64,000 bases of DNA from JBBQYA01 sp031412335 (GCA_031412335.1 JANOCT010000004.1:1-64000); one strand, 5' to 3'; counted from the first letter of the stretch, positions 17,507 through 26,876 are shown. Notes: generated by a model not told the origin, from the sequence alone. Translations and numbers: made by a program.

Positions 17507-18553
17507 ATGAACCAGTCTACAAACAAAAACTCCTATTCGTATTTGCAAGAATATCTCAATACCAATATTCCGGCTTCAATTATCATCATTACGGATAGAA
17601 ATACCTCTGAAATGTGTTTGCCACACTTTAACAGAAAAATGCCTGGACTTGAAAAATATGATATCATAGAATTAGATCCAGGTGAAGAAAATAAAAACAT
17701 TGATATTGTTATTGGAATTTGGAGCATGATGCAAGATTTTGGATTAAAAAGGAATAGTCTGGTTATTGCTTTGGGCGGTGGTGTACTTTGTGATATGGTT
17801 GCTTTTGCAGCAAGTACTTTTAAGCGTGGAGTTCCATTTATTTTAATTCCAACTACATTATTGGCACAAACAGATGCAGCTATTGGTGGTAAAACTGGAA
17901 TTGATTTTAATTCATATAAAAACATGGTTGGAGTGTTTAGTGAGCCGGTTTGCAGAATTACTGATAACGACTATTTAGACACATTACCAGAAAATGAATG
18001 GATGAATGGTTTTGCAGAAATGTTAAAACATGGCTTGATTGCTGATAAAATATATTTCGAAAAAATTTCTTCTATTGCTAATTCAGAAATAAAATTATTG
18101 AAAGATTTTGTTCAGCGATCTGTGGAGATAAAAGAAGCAATTGTATCCATAGATCCGTTTGAAAAGAACGAACGCAAAAAGTTAAATTTTGGGCATACCA
18201 TTGCACACGCATTGGAAACTTTGTTTTTAGAAAAGAATAAGCAATTAGCTCATGGTCAAGCTGTAGCTGCTGGTATCATAATGGAAAGTTATCTTTCGTT
18301 TAAAATTTCCACATTATCTGAAATTGATTTTAAACAAATTGAAAAAACCATCCATCACTATTTTAACAAAATAAAATTTAGCGAAAAAGACCTAAATAAA
18401 TTAACTGATTTCATGAAAAGTGATAAAAAAAATGAATCAGATGAAATTAATTTTACATTATTAAAGTCGATTGGTGAAGCTGAAATAAATCGAACAATTT
18501 CTGTTTCAACCATTCATGAAGCGTTGAAATATTATATAACACAAGCTGGGTAG
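17507..18553 (+). CDS. aroB: 3-dehydroquinate synthase
   Basis: Second step of the shikimate pathway, using NAD and a divalent metal. The NAD/substrate region GGGVLCDMVAFAASTFKRG, LIPTTLLAQTDAAIGGKTG and KNMVGVFSEP is intact, and the metal-ligand segments LNFGHTIAHALE and AHGQAVAAGI are in place. The frame is open from TTG 17486, but the ATG at 17507 (MNQSTNKNSY) is preferred. The length of 348 residues is normal. It is divergent from the proline dehydrogenase gene. Confidence 0.95.
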   Translation: MNQSTNKNSYSYLQEYLNTNIPASIIIITDRNTSEMCLPHFNRKMPGLEKYDIIELDPGEENKNIDIVIGIWSMMQDFGLKRNSLVIALGGGVLCDMVAFAASTFKRGVPFILIPTTLLAQTDAAIGGKTGIDFNSYKNMVGVFSEPVCRITDNDYLDTLPENEWMNGFAEMLKHGLIADKIYFEKISSIANSEIKLLKDFVQRSVEIKEAIVSIDPFEKNERKKLNFGHTIAHALETLFLEKNKQLAHGQAVAAGIIMESYLSFKISTLSEIDFKQIEKTIHHYFNKIKFSEKDLNKLTDFMKSDKKNESDEINFTLLKSIGEAEINRTISVSTIHEALKYYITQAG

Positions 18554-18634
18554 TTAAGTGCAAGTGAAGCGGATACAACCGACAATATAATTAGGAGAAA
18601 AAAAGAGAAAAAAAAACTATTCAATAAAGAATCA

Positions 18635-19141
18635 ATGAACGCATTTAACATTCAAATTATTGAAACCATAATAATAGTAGGTGGCTATATTATTTTGTAT
18701 TTTGTATTAAAAACAATTATTAATAATTTTCTCAAAAGTACTCGATTAGAAAGGAGTAGAAGAAAAATGGCAATAAGAGCTTTTCAGCTATTTACAACAA
18801 TTACTGCAATTATTCTTCTAACGGGAGTTTGGGGTTTTAAACAAAATGAAATTGCATTATTTGCAAGTACAATTTTGACAGCCTTAGGCATAGCATTTTT
18901 TGCTCAATGGTCATTACTTTCAAATATCACTTCGAGCATTTTACTATTTTTTAATCATCCGGTGAAATTAGGAGATTATGTAAAAGTTTTAAACAAAGAC
19001 TACCAATATGAAGGAGAAGTAACAGAAATGACCTATTTTTTTGTTCATATTAAAACAAGCGATAATGAAATAATTACAATACCCAATTCTCATTTTTTCG
19101 AAAAATCATTTTCTATTGTTGAAAACAAAGAAAAACACTAA
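18635..19141 (+). CDS. Small MscS-type mechanosensitive channel protein
   Basis: A minimal MscS-family protein of 168 residues. Two or three hydrophobic segments include IIETIIIVGGYIILYFVL and the pore-lining helix region ILTALGIAFFAQWSLLSNI. The beta domain follows: FFNHPVKLGDYVKV, then EGEVTEMTYFFVHIKT and IITIPNSHFFEKS. It lacks the large C-terminal chamber of E. coli MscS (286 residues). It probably forms an inner-membrane channel that opens at high membrane tension. The DUF2490 gene follows by 11 bases, probably in one transcript. Confidence 0.85.
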   Translation: MNAFNIQIIETIIIVGGYIILYFVLKTIINNFLKSTRLERSRRKMAIRAFQLFTTITAIILLTGVWGFKQNEIALFASTILTALGIAFFAQWSLLSNITSSILLFFNHPVKLGDYVKVLNKDYQYEGEVTEMTYFFVHIKTSDNEIITIPNSHFFEKSFSIVENKEKH

Positions 19142-19152
19142 GAAATAATTAA

Positions 19153-19875
19153 ATGAGGCTATTATTTCTATCGGCAATTGCTTTTTATTTTTTAATGAAT
19201 ACAACATCTGCACAGACGTTTGACCTTGGCAGTTGGAATATCTTAACTATAAAATACAATCACAATGAAAAGTGGAGTGTTTTTGGAGAAGCCCAATTAC
19301 GTTCTTTAAAATTTTACGACAACTTTCACTATTACGAATATAAAAGCGGTGTTAACTACAAAGTTCATAAAAATGTAATCCTAACTTTAGGTGCAGGCAG
19401 TTACCAAACTTACAAAGAGGGAGGGGATTTCGTTTTGCCAAGAAATAATAATGAATTTAGAATTTGGCCTCAGCTTATTCTTTTTCAACCAATCGGAAAA
19501 CTTAAAATAGAACAACGTTATCGTGCAGAATTTAGATTTACAAGTAATGGCTACCGCAACCGTTTTCGTTACAGACTTGGTGTTTCTTATCCTTTTGGAA
19601 AAGAACGAAATGAATTCAAACCCTTTCTAATTAGTGCAAGTAATGAAATATTTTTTACGGACATAGAACCTTATTTTGAACGAAACAGAATATTACTTGC
19701 GTTCAATTACAAATCATCAAAAGCCACAACTATACAAATTGGCTATTTACATCAGTTTGACTACCAAATAAATGATGAGACAGGTCGTGACTTTTTTCAA
19801 CTAGGTTATTTTATAGAACTGTTCCGAAATAAATCACAAATCAATTCAGTTGAGACCGATATTAAAAACAATTAA
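19153..19875 (+). CDS. DUF2490 outer-membrane protein
   Basis: A signal peptide (MRLLFLSAIAFYFLMNTTSA, cleavage near SAQ) is followed by a run of amphipathic strands typical of a small outer-membrane barrel (WSVFGEAQLRSLKFYD, IEQRYRAEFRF, YRNRFRYRLGVSYPF). These match the DUF2490 pattern and its usual length of 220-250 residues. Function unknown. It lies directly behind the small MscS gene. Behind it comes a structured non-coding stretch that may be a cassette-end remnant. Confidence 0.8.
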   Translation: MRLLFLSAIAFYFLMNTTSAQTFDLGSWNILTIKYNHNEKWSVFGEAQLRSLKFYDNFHYYEYKSGVNYKVHKNVILTLGAGSYQTYKEGGDFVLPRNNNEFRIWPQLILFQPIGKLKIEQRYRAEFRFTSNGYRNRFRYRLGVSYPFGKERNEFKPFLISASNEIFFTDIEPYFERNRILLAFNYKSSKATTIQIGYLHQFDYQINDETGRDFFQLGYFIELFRNKSQINSVETDIKNN

Positions 19876-19904
19876 ATGAAATTAATGATAAGACAAATTG
19901 AAAA

Positions 19905-20045
19905 TATTCTTGGTTTGGCAAGAACGATAACATTTAACACAGGCTCGGCAAAAGTGGAAGCTCAGTGCTCCGCAGACACATTAATACTTAATCAACCATT
20001 GGTTCTCCGCATCAACATTTCTGGTAAAATCGCCACTTTCGCAAA
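19905..20045. repeat. Possible cassette-end (attC-like) remnant behind DUF2490
   Basis: This stretch contains ACATTTAACACAGGCTCGGC, then AAAAGTGG and GCTCAGTGCTCCGCAGACAC. Its base composition differs from the flanking genes. From memory, GGCAAAAGTGG...CAGTGCTCCGCAGACAC recurs behind small genes in flavobacterial genomes. It may mark the end of an acquired MscS-DUF2490 segment. A frame of 58 codons (19876-20052) crosses it, but its peptide looks like translated repeat. Confidence 0.3.
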
Positions 20046-20060
20046 CCCTTGAAACCATAA

Positions 20061-20999
20061 ATGAAAGCAGCTATTATTGACTTAGGGACAAATACGTTTC
20101 ATTTGCTAATCGCAGAAATTCGTGCAGATAAAACCTATTCTATTTTGCATCAGGAAAATGAAGCAGTGCAATTGGGAAAAGGTGGAATTATGAACAATGA
20201 ATTAACCACTGACGCAATTACTCGTGGGTTAACCACTCTAAAAAAGTATAAAGAAATTTGCGATAGAAATGCGGTAGAAATAATTATCGCTAAAGGAACT
20301 TCGGCCATAAGGAATGCTGAAAATGGTCTTGATTTTGTAAATCAGGTTTTAGAAAAAACAGGAATACAAATAGAAATAATTTCTGGAGACCGAGAAGCGG
20401 AACTCATATTCGCTGGAGTAAATGCAGCATTTAATTCAAGCAATGAAAAATCATTAATTATGGATATTGGTGGTGGCAGCGTTGAATTTATTATTGTTGA
20501 AAACAATGGTATCTGTTGGAAAAAAAGCTATGATATTGGTGCAGCCAGATTATTAGCATCCTACAATTTTGAAAAACAATTAAGCGAAAACGAATCTGAG
20601 AAACTCAAAAACGAATTAGAAACTAAGCTAAACGAATTGTTCTTAGAACTTGAAAAACATAGCATTTTTAAACTGATAGGCTCTGCAGGTTCATTCGAAA
20701 CTTTTGCTGAAATGTGTGAATATGAAACAACATTGAATTTCACTAATGAACACAAACCATTATATCAATTTGATCTAAATACTATCAATAAAGTACATCA
20801 ATGGCTTATTCTGTCTACAAGAACTGATCGTGAAAACAATCCAGCTATTATTTCTTTACGACGAGATATGATAGTTCCGGCGGTAATTTTGAGCAAATTA
20901 GTTTTGGAAAAATCGAAAGCAAAAGAATTATGGCTTTCTACTTTTGCTTTAAAAGAAGGAATATTAGTTGATTTTATCAACCAATCGGAATTTAAATAA
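20061..20999 (+). CDS. ppx: Exopolyphosphatase / pppGpp phosphatase family (Ppx/GppA)
   Basis: Member of the ASKHA phosphotransfer fold. The phosphate-1 motif IDLGTNTFHLL opens the protein, and the phosphate-2 motif MDIGGGSVEFIIVE lies near residue 135. The 312-residue length is that of the two-domain Ppx/GppA form, without the C-terminal HD domains of E. coli Ppx. It hydrolyses terminal phosphate of polyphosphate or pppGpp, and the sequence does not tell which. Its end overlaps the convergent maf gene by eight bases. Confidence 0.92.
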   Translation: MKAAIIDLGTNTFHLLIAEIRADKTYSILHQENEAVQLGKGGIMNNELTTDAITRGLTTLKKYKEICDRNAVEIIIAKGTSAIRNAENGLDFVNQVLEKTGIQIEIISGDREAELIFAGVNAAFNSSNEKSLIMDIGGGSVEFIIVENNGICWKKSYDIGAARLLASYNFEKQLSENESEKLKNELETKLNELFLELEKHSIFKLIGSAGSFETFAEMCEYETTLNFTNEHKPLYQFDLNTINKVHQWLILSTRTDRENNPAIISLRRDMIVPAVILSKLVLEKSKAKELWLSTFALKEGILVDFINQSEFK

Positions 21000-21600
21000 T
21001 TCCTAATTCTAATAATTTTCGGTATAATTTTTCAGTCGGTAATCCAACAACATTCGTGTACGATCCTTCGATTCTTTCAATTGCGTTCACTCCTATCCAA
21101 TCTTGAATTCCATAACTTCCAGCTTTATCTAAGGGTTGAAATTTATCAACATAATATTCAATTTCAGACTGTTTCAAATACCTGAAATAAACATCTGTTT
21201 TATCCGAAAAAGTAGTCATAACACCCTGAAATACGATTGTAACGGCAGTAATTACTGTATGAATAGAGCCAGAAAGGATATTTAACATTCTAACTGCATC
21301 ATCCCGATCTTCAGGTTTTCCGAGTAGTTGATTTTGACATATAACTATGGTATCTGCAGTTATAATTACTGAATCTTCATCTGCTCCATCAAAAGCATGT
21401 GCTTTTTTTTCAGATAAAAATATTGGAACTTGTTCCAAAGCTAATTCGTTGGAATAATTTTCTTCCACGTCTCTAGATTCAACAATAAATTGTAAGCCCA
21501 TTTGCTGAAGCAAATCAGATCGGCGCGGTGATTTGGAAGCAAGTATTATTTTCAATGGATTAAGCTGAGTAATATAAAACTGGAATGGCGGCTGTTGCAC
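20992..21600 (-). CDS. maf: Maf-family nucleoside triphosphate pyrophosphatase
   Basis: Hydrolyses non-canonical or modified nucleoside triphosphates (dTTP/UTP type). Family motifs are KIILASKSPRRSDLLQQMG, then VIITADTIVICQNQLLGKPE and QPLDKAGSYGIQDW. The annotated ATG puts about 15 extra residues before the usual KIILAS start and overlaps the upstream membrane-protein gene by 41 bases. A shorter form starting at an alternative codon just before LKIILAS is possible. It is the last gene of the long minus-strand run from ccmE. Confidence 0.93.
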   Translation of the reverse strand: MQQPPFQFYITQLNPLKIILASKSPRRSDLLQQMGLQFIVESRDVEENYSNELALEQVPIFLSEKKAHAFDGADEDSVIITADTIVICQNQLLGKPEDRDDAVRMLNILSGSIHTVITAVTIVFQGVMTTFSDKTDVYFRYLKQSEIEYYVDKFQPLDKAGSYGIQDWIGVNAIERIEGSYTNVVGLPTEKLYRKLLELGII

Positions 21601-22420
21601 CGATTAAAACAACATGCATCAAAACTGAAAGTATCTGATAAATTTCTTTAGAAGATGGCAAATACAGTAAGATAAGAATGATGAAAAATGGAAATTGAAT
21701 TAGCAATAATAAATACAAAAACGGCATCATAGCATCGTTGCTTAATTGCAAAAACTGTAGATAAACGACAGCCGCTGTTAATAAAATAATTAGAATCGTA
21801 GCCAAAATTCTTGCATAACTCAAACTATATGTTTCTGTAAATGAACCGATTGTTTGCTTACCCTTAAAATTCGAATACATATCCGAAAGTACTTTTTCGA
21901 TCATAAAATATAAAGCGATCAGCAATGCATAAGCAGCGATAATTTTCAACAAAAATAAAGCGAGATTATGTTGCTCAGCAAAATAAGTTCGATAAAAAGC
22001 TGCATCAAAAATCAGTAAAAATAAAAATGATAAGGCTAGTAATCCGCTTTTTACCATCATATTCAACCAAGGTTGAAAGCGATAGTTAAGTTGATAAAAC
22101 CAAAGCAAACCAATTACAAAAACAGGAAAAATGGCTAAAATTATAACCTGACTAGCTTTTGCAACAAAAATAAAACCTAACATGCTTATGCCAATCAAGA
22201 TAAAAAAACCACGTTGGTTTTTCTTTTCAATCAAAGAATACGCTGCAATAATCATGAATAAAATGGATGAAACTAAAACCGCCAAACCAATTTTAGTTAG
22301 GCCTGGCATCATAGAAAATGCCATTAAAGTTGGTTCAATCAAAAATGCACGAACATTGTACATCGCAATAATCATTAAGACTAAATAGATTGCTAATGCT
22401 GGAAGGTTTTTTTTCAACAT
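21560..22420 (-). CDS. Multipass membrane protein, divergent UbiA-like
   Basis: A protein of 286 residues with about nine hydrophobic helices. In other Bacteroidetes the slot between kdsC and maf often holds a geranylgeranylglycerol-phosphate geranylgeranyltransferase of the UbiA family. Here the loop IEKVLSDMYSNFKGKQTIGS lines up with the second Asp-rich UbiA region (roughly D-x-x-D-x-x-G-D-x-x-x-G). However, the first catalytic motif, ND-x-x-D, cannot be found and aspartates in the second are largely replaced. It may therefore be an inactive or repurposed relative. This rests on recalled synteny and a weak motif match. Confidence 0.5.
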   Translation of the reverse strand: MLKKNLPALAIYLVLMIIAMYNVRAFLIEPTLMAFSMMPGLTKIGLAVLVSSILFMIIAAYSLIEKKNQRGFFILIGISMLGFIFVAKASQVIILAIFPVFVIGLLWFYQLNYRFQPWLNMMVKSGLLALSFLFLLIFDAAFYRTYFAEQHNLALFLLKIIAAYALLIALYFMIEKVLSDMYSNFKGKQTIGSFTETYSLSYARILATILIILLTAAVVYLQFLQLSNDAMMPFLYLLLLIQFPFFIILILLYLPSSKEIYQILSVLMHVVLIGATAAIPVLYYSA

Positions 22421-22426
22421 TCCTAT

Positions 22427-22945
22427 TTACCAATTAAAAGCATCTTTCTGCATCCAGTTATCTTGAACTTTCAAAACCTGTTCTATTACATCTCTCGCTG
22501 CACCTTTTCCCCCATTTTGATGAGAGATATAAATGGAAACCGCTTTGACTTCTACAACAGCATCTAAAGGGCAAGTAGGTATGCCCACTAATTGCAAAAC
22601 TTCAATATCTGGTATATCATCGCCCATGTAAAGTATCTCTTTATGTTCTAAGCTATGTTTTTCGCAATAATCATTAAATACTTTTAGCTTGTTATGCGAA
22701 CTCATAAAAACATCGGTAACGCCTAATTTCGTAAAACGATCTCTAACTCCTTCAGATGAACCACCTGAAATAATCGCAATCCGGTATCCTTTTTTGATGG
22801 CCAATTGCAAAGCGTAACCATCTTTAATATTCATAATCCGTTGTTGCTCGCCGCTTTCTGTTACAATTACAGAACCATCCGTTAGCACTCCATCAATATC
22901 AAATATAAACGTGGAAATGGATTGTAGTTTTGGTAAATAACTCAT
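22427..22945 (-). CDS. kdsC: KdsC-type HAD phosphatase (KDO-8-phosphate phosphatase)
   Basis: Small C0-type HAD phosphatase without a cap domain, 172 residues, as is normal for tetrameric KdsC. The nucleophile motif FIFDIDGVLTDG has Asp16 and Asp18. The second motif is AIISGGSSEG and the metal motif is LYMGDDIPDIEVL. KdsC releases phosphate from KDO-8-phosphate during lipopolysaccharide inner-core synthesis. Related sugar phosphatases share the motifs. It is followed within seven bases by the UbiA-like gene. Confidence 0.88.
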   Translation of the reverse strand: MSYLPKLQSISTFIFDIDGVLTDGSVIVTESGEQQRIMNIKDGYALQLAIKKGYRIAIISGGSSEGVRDRFTKLGVTDVFMSSHNKLKVFNDYCEKHSLEHKEILYMGDDIPDIEVLQLVGIPTCPLDAVVEVKAVSIYISHQNGGKGAARDVIEQVLKVQDNWMQKDAFNW

Positions 22946-22963
22946 AAATAAAAATTGTTGTTA

Positions 22964-23206
22964 TTAGTTTTGAGCATCACGCCATTCATAAACCCAGGCA
23001 GATTGTATCATTTCCAAAAAGCCTTCGTTACATTCTTCTCGAGTTCCTTTAAAGTTGGGCAAGGTTAAAACCCATTCCAGCAACTCAGTAAACCGAATTC
23101 TGTAAATTTTTGATTCAGTAAAATCGTCACCGAATTTATCGTACAAGGCAATGGCTATATCTTCGGTATCTCTCCAATATATTGGAAGTTGAAAGTCGGA
23201 ATTCAT
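22964..23206 (-). CDS. iscX: IscX-like Fe-S assembly accessory protein
   Basis: An acidic 80-residue protein. IYWRDTEDIAIALYDKFGDD, then YRIRFTELLEWVLTLPNFKG and the C-terminal FLEMIQSAWVYEW fit the IscX (YfhJ) helical fold, which binds iron and IscS. It is slightly longer than E. coli IscX (66 residues). The adjacent 2Fe-2S ferredoxin gene just upstream supports the call, as in isc operons, although no iscS, iscU or iscA is in the window. Confidence 0.85.
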   Translation of the reverse strand: MNSDFQLPIYWRDTEDIAIALYDKFGDDFTESKIYRIRFTELLEWVLTLPNFKGTREECNEGFLEMIQSAWVYEWRDAQN

Positions 23207-23225
23207 AATTTATTTTTTTAATTGA

Positions 23226-23558
23226 TTAATGACCCATAAATGAAGATTGGTCTGGAATGGTAACATTTAAATCACCAATAAGCACCACACACTGGCAGGC
23301 AAGTCTGGAGTTAATTCTTGGGTTGGCGGCACGATCTATAAAGTCTTCTTCTTTATCAGAAATTTCTTGGATATTATCCATTCCATCGTTTACATAAACC
23401 TGGCAGGTGCTGCATCCACAAACTCCTCCGCAATTATGTTGTAATTGTATTCCATTATCTAAAGCAATATCAAGCACGTTTTCGCCTTCGGCAATTGATA
23501 GTTCTACTGGCTCTAAACCTTTTTCAACAAAGTTGATTTTTAGTTTATAAATATTCAT
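23226..23558 (-). CDS. fdx: Adrenodoxin-type 2Fe-2S ferredoxin
   Basis: Electron carrier, probably for Fe-S cluster assembly. The cluster ligands follow the C-x5-C-x2-C pattern within HNCGGVCGCSTCQVYV, with the fourth Cys in SRLACQC. The acidic stretch DGMDNIQEISDKEEDFIDRA matches the ISC ferredoxin interaction region. Length of 110 residues is normal. It lies 19 bases upstream of iscX in the same direction and behind the DUF2520 gene. Confidence 0.93.
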   Translation of the reverse strand: MNIYKLKINFVEKGLEPVELSIAEGENVLDIALDNGIQLQHNCGGVCGCSTCQVYVNDGMDNIQEISDKEEDFIDRAANPRINSRLACQCVVLIGDLNVTIPDQSSFMGH

Positions 23559-23602
23559 TTCGGGGCAAAAGTAAAAATTAAAATCGTTCGGCAGAGAGGA
23601 AA

Positions 23603-24364
23603 TTAGCGATTGCTAATCAGTTTGCTGAGTAAGGTGTAAACTTCAAGTAATTCAGGATTGTTTTGAAGATAGGCTTTATGATTATTCAAAACGATTAAAT
23701 CATTGCGTAGAGCAGGTCCGGTTTGGGCATTTTCCGGAAACATGGTTTGGACTTTTTCTGCTGTTTCTACAATTAAAGGTCTGATAATATCAAAAGGAAT
23801 ACCTTCTTTTTCAAGAATTTGATGAGCAGCAGAATACAAATAGTTTGGGAAATTGCAAGCAAATACCGCTGCAACATGGATAACTTTGCGTTGCTCTGAA
23901 TTTAGTTCATAAATATCACTGCTTAATTTCTGAACCAATTTTTTGATCAAGTCCAGATCGGTTTCATTTTCCGCTTCAATACAAAAAGGTATATCTCCAA
24001 AATCTACCTTTTTGTTTTTGCTTAAGGTTTGCACCGGATATAAAACTCCTCTCCTGTTTTTAGGTGATTGAATGGAATTAATACCAATAGAACCTGCAGT
24101 ATGAATGAGTAAATTTCCTTCTCCGGGTATTTTTTTAGAAACTTCGGAAACTGCATCATCTTTTACCGCCAATATAAAAATAGCTGAATTGGATAGTTTC
24201 TCAATTTCAGGTTCAAATTTAGCATGAACTAATTCGGCTAATTTCTTTCCTTCAATTGTATTTCTGCTGTAAACTTCTAAAATTGCTTGCCCTGATTCAA
24301 AAAGCGCCTTCCCTAATTGGAAAGCCATATTTCCAGAGCCAATTATACTAAGCTGTATAGCCAT
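23603..24364 (-). CDS. Rossmann-fold DUF2520 protein
   Basis: The N-terminal nucleotide-binding fold opens with IGSGNMAFQLGKALFESGQA, close to F420/NADP oxidoreductases, and contains FILAVKDDAVSEVSKKIPGE and LLIHTAGSIG. The C-terminal DUF2520 helical domain follows (VAAVFACNFPNYLYSAAHQI, then GPALRNDLIVLNNH). The overall form resembles a ketopantoate- or pyrroline-reductase-like dehydrogenase, but the substrate is unknown. The start overlaps the end of ccmF by 17 bases, indicating translational coupling. Confidence 0.87.
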   Translation of the reverse strand: MAIQLSIIGSGNMAFQLGKALFESGQAILEVYSRNTIEGKKLAELVHAKFEPEIEKLSNSAIFILAVKDDAVSEVSKKIPGEGNLLIHTAGSIGINSIQSPKNRRGVLYPVQTLSKNKKVDFGDIPFCIEAENETDLDLIKKLVQKLSSDIYELNSEQRKVIHVAAVFACNFPNYLYSAAHQILEKEGIPFDIIRPLIVETAEKVQTMFPENAQTGPALRNDLIVLNNHKAYLQNNPELLEVYTLLSKLISNR

Positions 24365-26807
24365 CCGCTTTTATTCTTGAAGGTTTTGATCGTTGAAAAA
24401 TCGACAATATAAAACCTATAATCATAATGATAGTGCCACCCCACAATAGATTGATGTACGGAAACATAATAGCTTTCATAATAATGAAATCTTTTTTAGC
24501 TGGTTTTTTCTCACGAATTACCAACTGCACGCTTGCTTGTTCTGGAATTATTTTATCAAAAGAAATTTTTAGCCCTTCTTCCTCTAATTTTACCGGAAAA
24601 CCAAAAGATAAGCCACCTTTTATGATGAATACTGGTTCAGCTTTTACTATTTTGCCTTCTCGTTCAATTTCAAGCATTGCTCCAACTGCCAAGTCATCAG
24701 CACCCAATTTTATATCTTTTAACGTGGCATTTCTGTTCAAACCTTTTAGGGTTATCACTCCCTTATTAAGGTTTATGGTATCGCCAATTTTTATGGTTTT
24801 GGTTAATGCTGGCAAATAATCTTCATCTTCACTATGTTCTGTTCCGTCTTTATGTTCATGGTTTTCTTCATTCTTCACAGGCACAGATGTAACGTGAGTA
24901 TACACATCATGCAATAAATAATGTTTGGTATCTGGCGATGCTATCAATCCCATTTTAGGATTTATCTGTGCATTTGGCAATAAGGTAAATTGCTCTTTAT
25001 CTACACCTGTCTTGGCATCTTTTCGCTGATAATTTACTTTGTAATAGGTATTAGGACCAGAAATAGAATCACCTTGATAGGTAATGGTATAATCATCCAT
25101 TACGATCGGTTCATTTTTGAATAGCAAAACGTTTTCTCGCGTATTTTTTTCATCGAAATCTTCCCCATAGCCAAAACCAGATTTATTAATCGAAATTACT
25201 TTGCTACCAGATGCAGCTAATAAGGCTCCAATTAAAATCAACGCGAAACCAATGTGGGCTATAGCAGAACCTGCCAGTTTTATTTTACCTTGAAAAACTC
25301 GTAGAATTAATTCGGCATTAGCCAAAATAGAAAACAAAGAAGCAAATATTAATACCAGATATTGAACATTATGAATTTTGCCTAACCACAAAATAAGCAA
25401 GGTAATGACGAATGAAATACCAAGCGACAAGCCTATTTTTTTAAAAAACTTTCCAGTATCTGTTTTTTTGTATTTAAGAAATTGAGAAAATGCTGAAATA
25501 AATGCAACAATAAAAGCAATTGGCAATTGCCATTTATTATAATGAGCTATCGGATTGGTTGGAGGTGCAATTTTAGTGTTAAAAAGTGCATTGAAAACCG
25601 GAATAGAAGTAGTTACAATAATTTGAAAACAAGAAATGGTTAAAACCAAGGCACCAATAAACAACCAAAATTCTCGGGAATAGGTATCCTCATCTTTTTG
25701 GGTAATTGGAAACCCTTTCCAGTTTATAACCATTAAAACAATACCAATAACTAGGAAAATTAAAATATAAATAACCAATTGGCCCGACATCCCTAAATCT
25801 GTAAACGCATGAACGGAAGTTTCGCCTAGTATGCCGCTGCGAGTAAGAAAACTGGCATATAACACTAATATAAAACTAATGAACGTGAGAAATAAGGCTG
25901 TGAAATAAGAATTGCCAGAATTTTTAAACGCCAGCATAACGTGCACGGCAGCAATTAAAGTAAGCCAAGGAATTAAAGAGGCGTTTTCCACCGGATCCCA
26001 AGCCCAGAAACCGCCAAAATTTAATGCTTCATAAGCCCAAAACGAACCCATTATGATTCCCGTTCCTAGAATCATAACAGCAAACAAAGCCCAAGGTAAT
26101 GCTGGTTTTATCCATTCTGAATACCGTTTGGTCCAAACACCAGCCATGGCAAACGCAAATGGAACAACCATGGAAGCAAAACCCAAAAACAAGGTTGGTG
26201 GATGAATAACCATCCAATAATTTTGCAATAAAGGGTTTAAACCATTTCCATCTTTTATTAAACTTAGGTATTCAGGTCTTGAAAAAATTGGACCTTCAAT
26301 GGCATTTCGTAAAAGCACAAATGGAGAACTTCCAATTTTTTGACCTATTAGCTCGACACCTAGCAACATCGACAAAATGAATACTTGCGATAAGGAAACG
26401 AATGTCATGACCGAGTCTTCCCAGGATTTAGCAAAACGAACTAAAATTAACCCTAAAACGGATTGCCAAAATGCCCAGAGTAAAAAACTCCCTTCTTGCC
26501 CTTCCCAAAAACACGAAATCATGTAATGGGTAGGCAACGTTGTTGACGAATGTGCCCAGGCGTAGTGATACTCAAATAAATGATTGTAAATGATATAAAA
26601 TAAACAGCCTGCAATGGCTAACACAGAAAATGCCTGAATGTAAAAACTGATTCTAGCTATTCGTTTCCATGATTGATCTGCGACATCTTTAAGAGTAGAA
26701 AAATAATAGGAGATGAATGATAATACCGCTGCTCCGAAACCCAACACAATAAAAAATTGCCCAAACTGACCTGGCAGTAAATGTTCACCTATAAATTTAA
26801 TATCCAT
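24348..26807 (-). CDS. ccmF: Cytochrome c-type biogenesis protein CcmF (heme lyase, CcsA superfamily)
   Basis: A large inner-membrane protein of 819 residues with some 15 helices. The tryptophan-rich heme-handling motif reads FGGFWAWDPVENASLIPWL, and the conserved HPPTLFLGF with its histidine precedes it. It ligates heme to apocytochrome c together with CcmE. A periplasmic domain at about residues 560-780 has an acidic, histidine-containing insert (NEENHEHKDGTEHSEDEDY). It sits downstream of ccmE and starts the tightly packed series running to maf. ccmA, ccmB, ccmC, ccmG and ccmH are not in the window. Confidence 0.95.
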   Translation of the reverse strand: MDIKFIGEHLLPGQFGQFFIVLGFGAAVLSFISYYFSTLKDVADQSWKRIARISFYIQAFSVLAIAGCLFYIIYNHLFEYHYAWAHSSTTLPTHYMISCFWEGQEGSFLLWAFWQSVLGLILVRFAKSWEDSVMTFVSLSQVFILSMLLGVELIGQKIGSSPFVLLRNAIEGPIFSRPEYLSLIKDGNGLNPLLQNYWMVIHPPTLFLGFASMVVPFAFAMAGVWTKRYSEWIKPALPWALFAVMILGTGIIMGSFWAYEALNFGGFWAWDPVENASLIPWLTLIAAVHVMLAFKNSGNSYFTALFLTFISFILVLYASFLTRSGILGETSVHAFTDLGMSGQLVIYILIFLVIGIVLMVINWKGFPITQKDEDTYSREFWLFIGALVLTISCFQIIVTTSIPVFNALFNTKIAPPTNPIAHYNKWQLPIAFIVAFISAFSQFLKYKKTDTGKFFKKIGLSLGISFVITLLILWLGKIHNVQYLVLIFASLFSILANAELILRVFQGKIKLAGSAIAHIGFALILIGALLAASGSKVISINKSGFGYGEDFDEKNTRENVLLFKNEPIVMDDYTITYQGDSISGPNTYYKVNYQRKDAKTGVDKEQFTLLPNAQINPKMGLIASPDTKHYLLHDVYTHVTSVPVKNEENHEHKDGTEHSEDEDYLPALTKTIKIGDTINLNKGVITLKGLNRNATLKDIKLGADDLAVGAMLEIEREGKIVKAEPVFIIKGGLSFGFPVKLEEEGLKISFDKIIPEQASVQLVIREKKPAKKDFIIMKAIMFPYINLLWGGTIIMIIGFILSIFQRSKPSRIKADGYTA

Positions 26808-26876
26808 TTAATGAATTAGCGGATGAAATAATGAGATAGAAAAAATTGAAAACATAAAAAAGAGTTTTCAAATTAA

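Noticed and set aside
19876..20052. 58-codon frame between DUF2490 and ppx
   Set aside because: Its sequence crosses the putative cassette-end element and has unusual composition. No family resemblance was seen, so it is probably chance.
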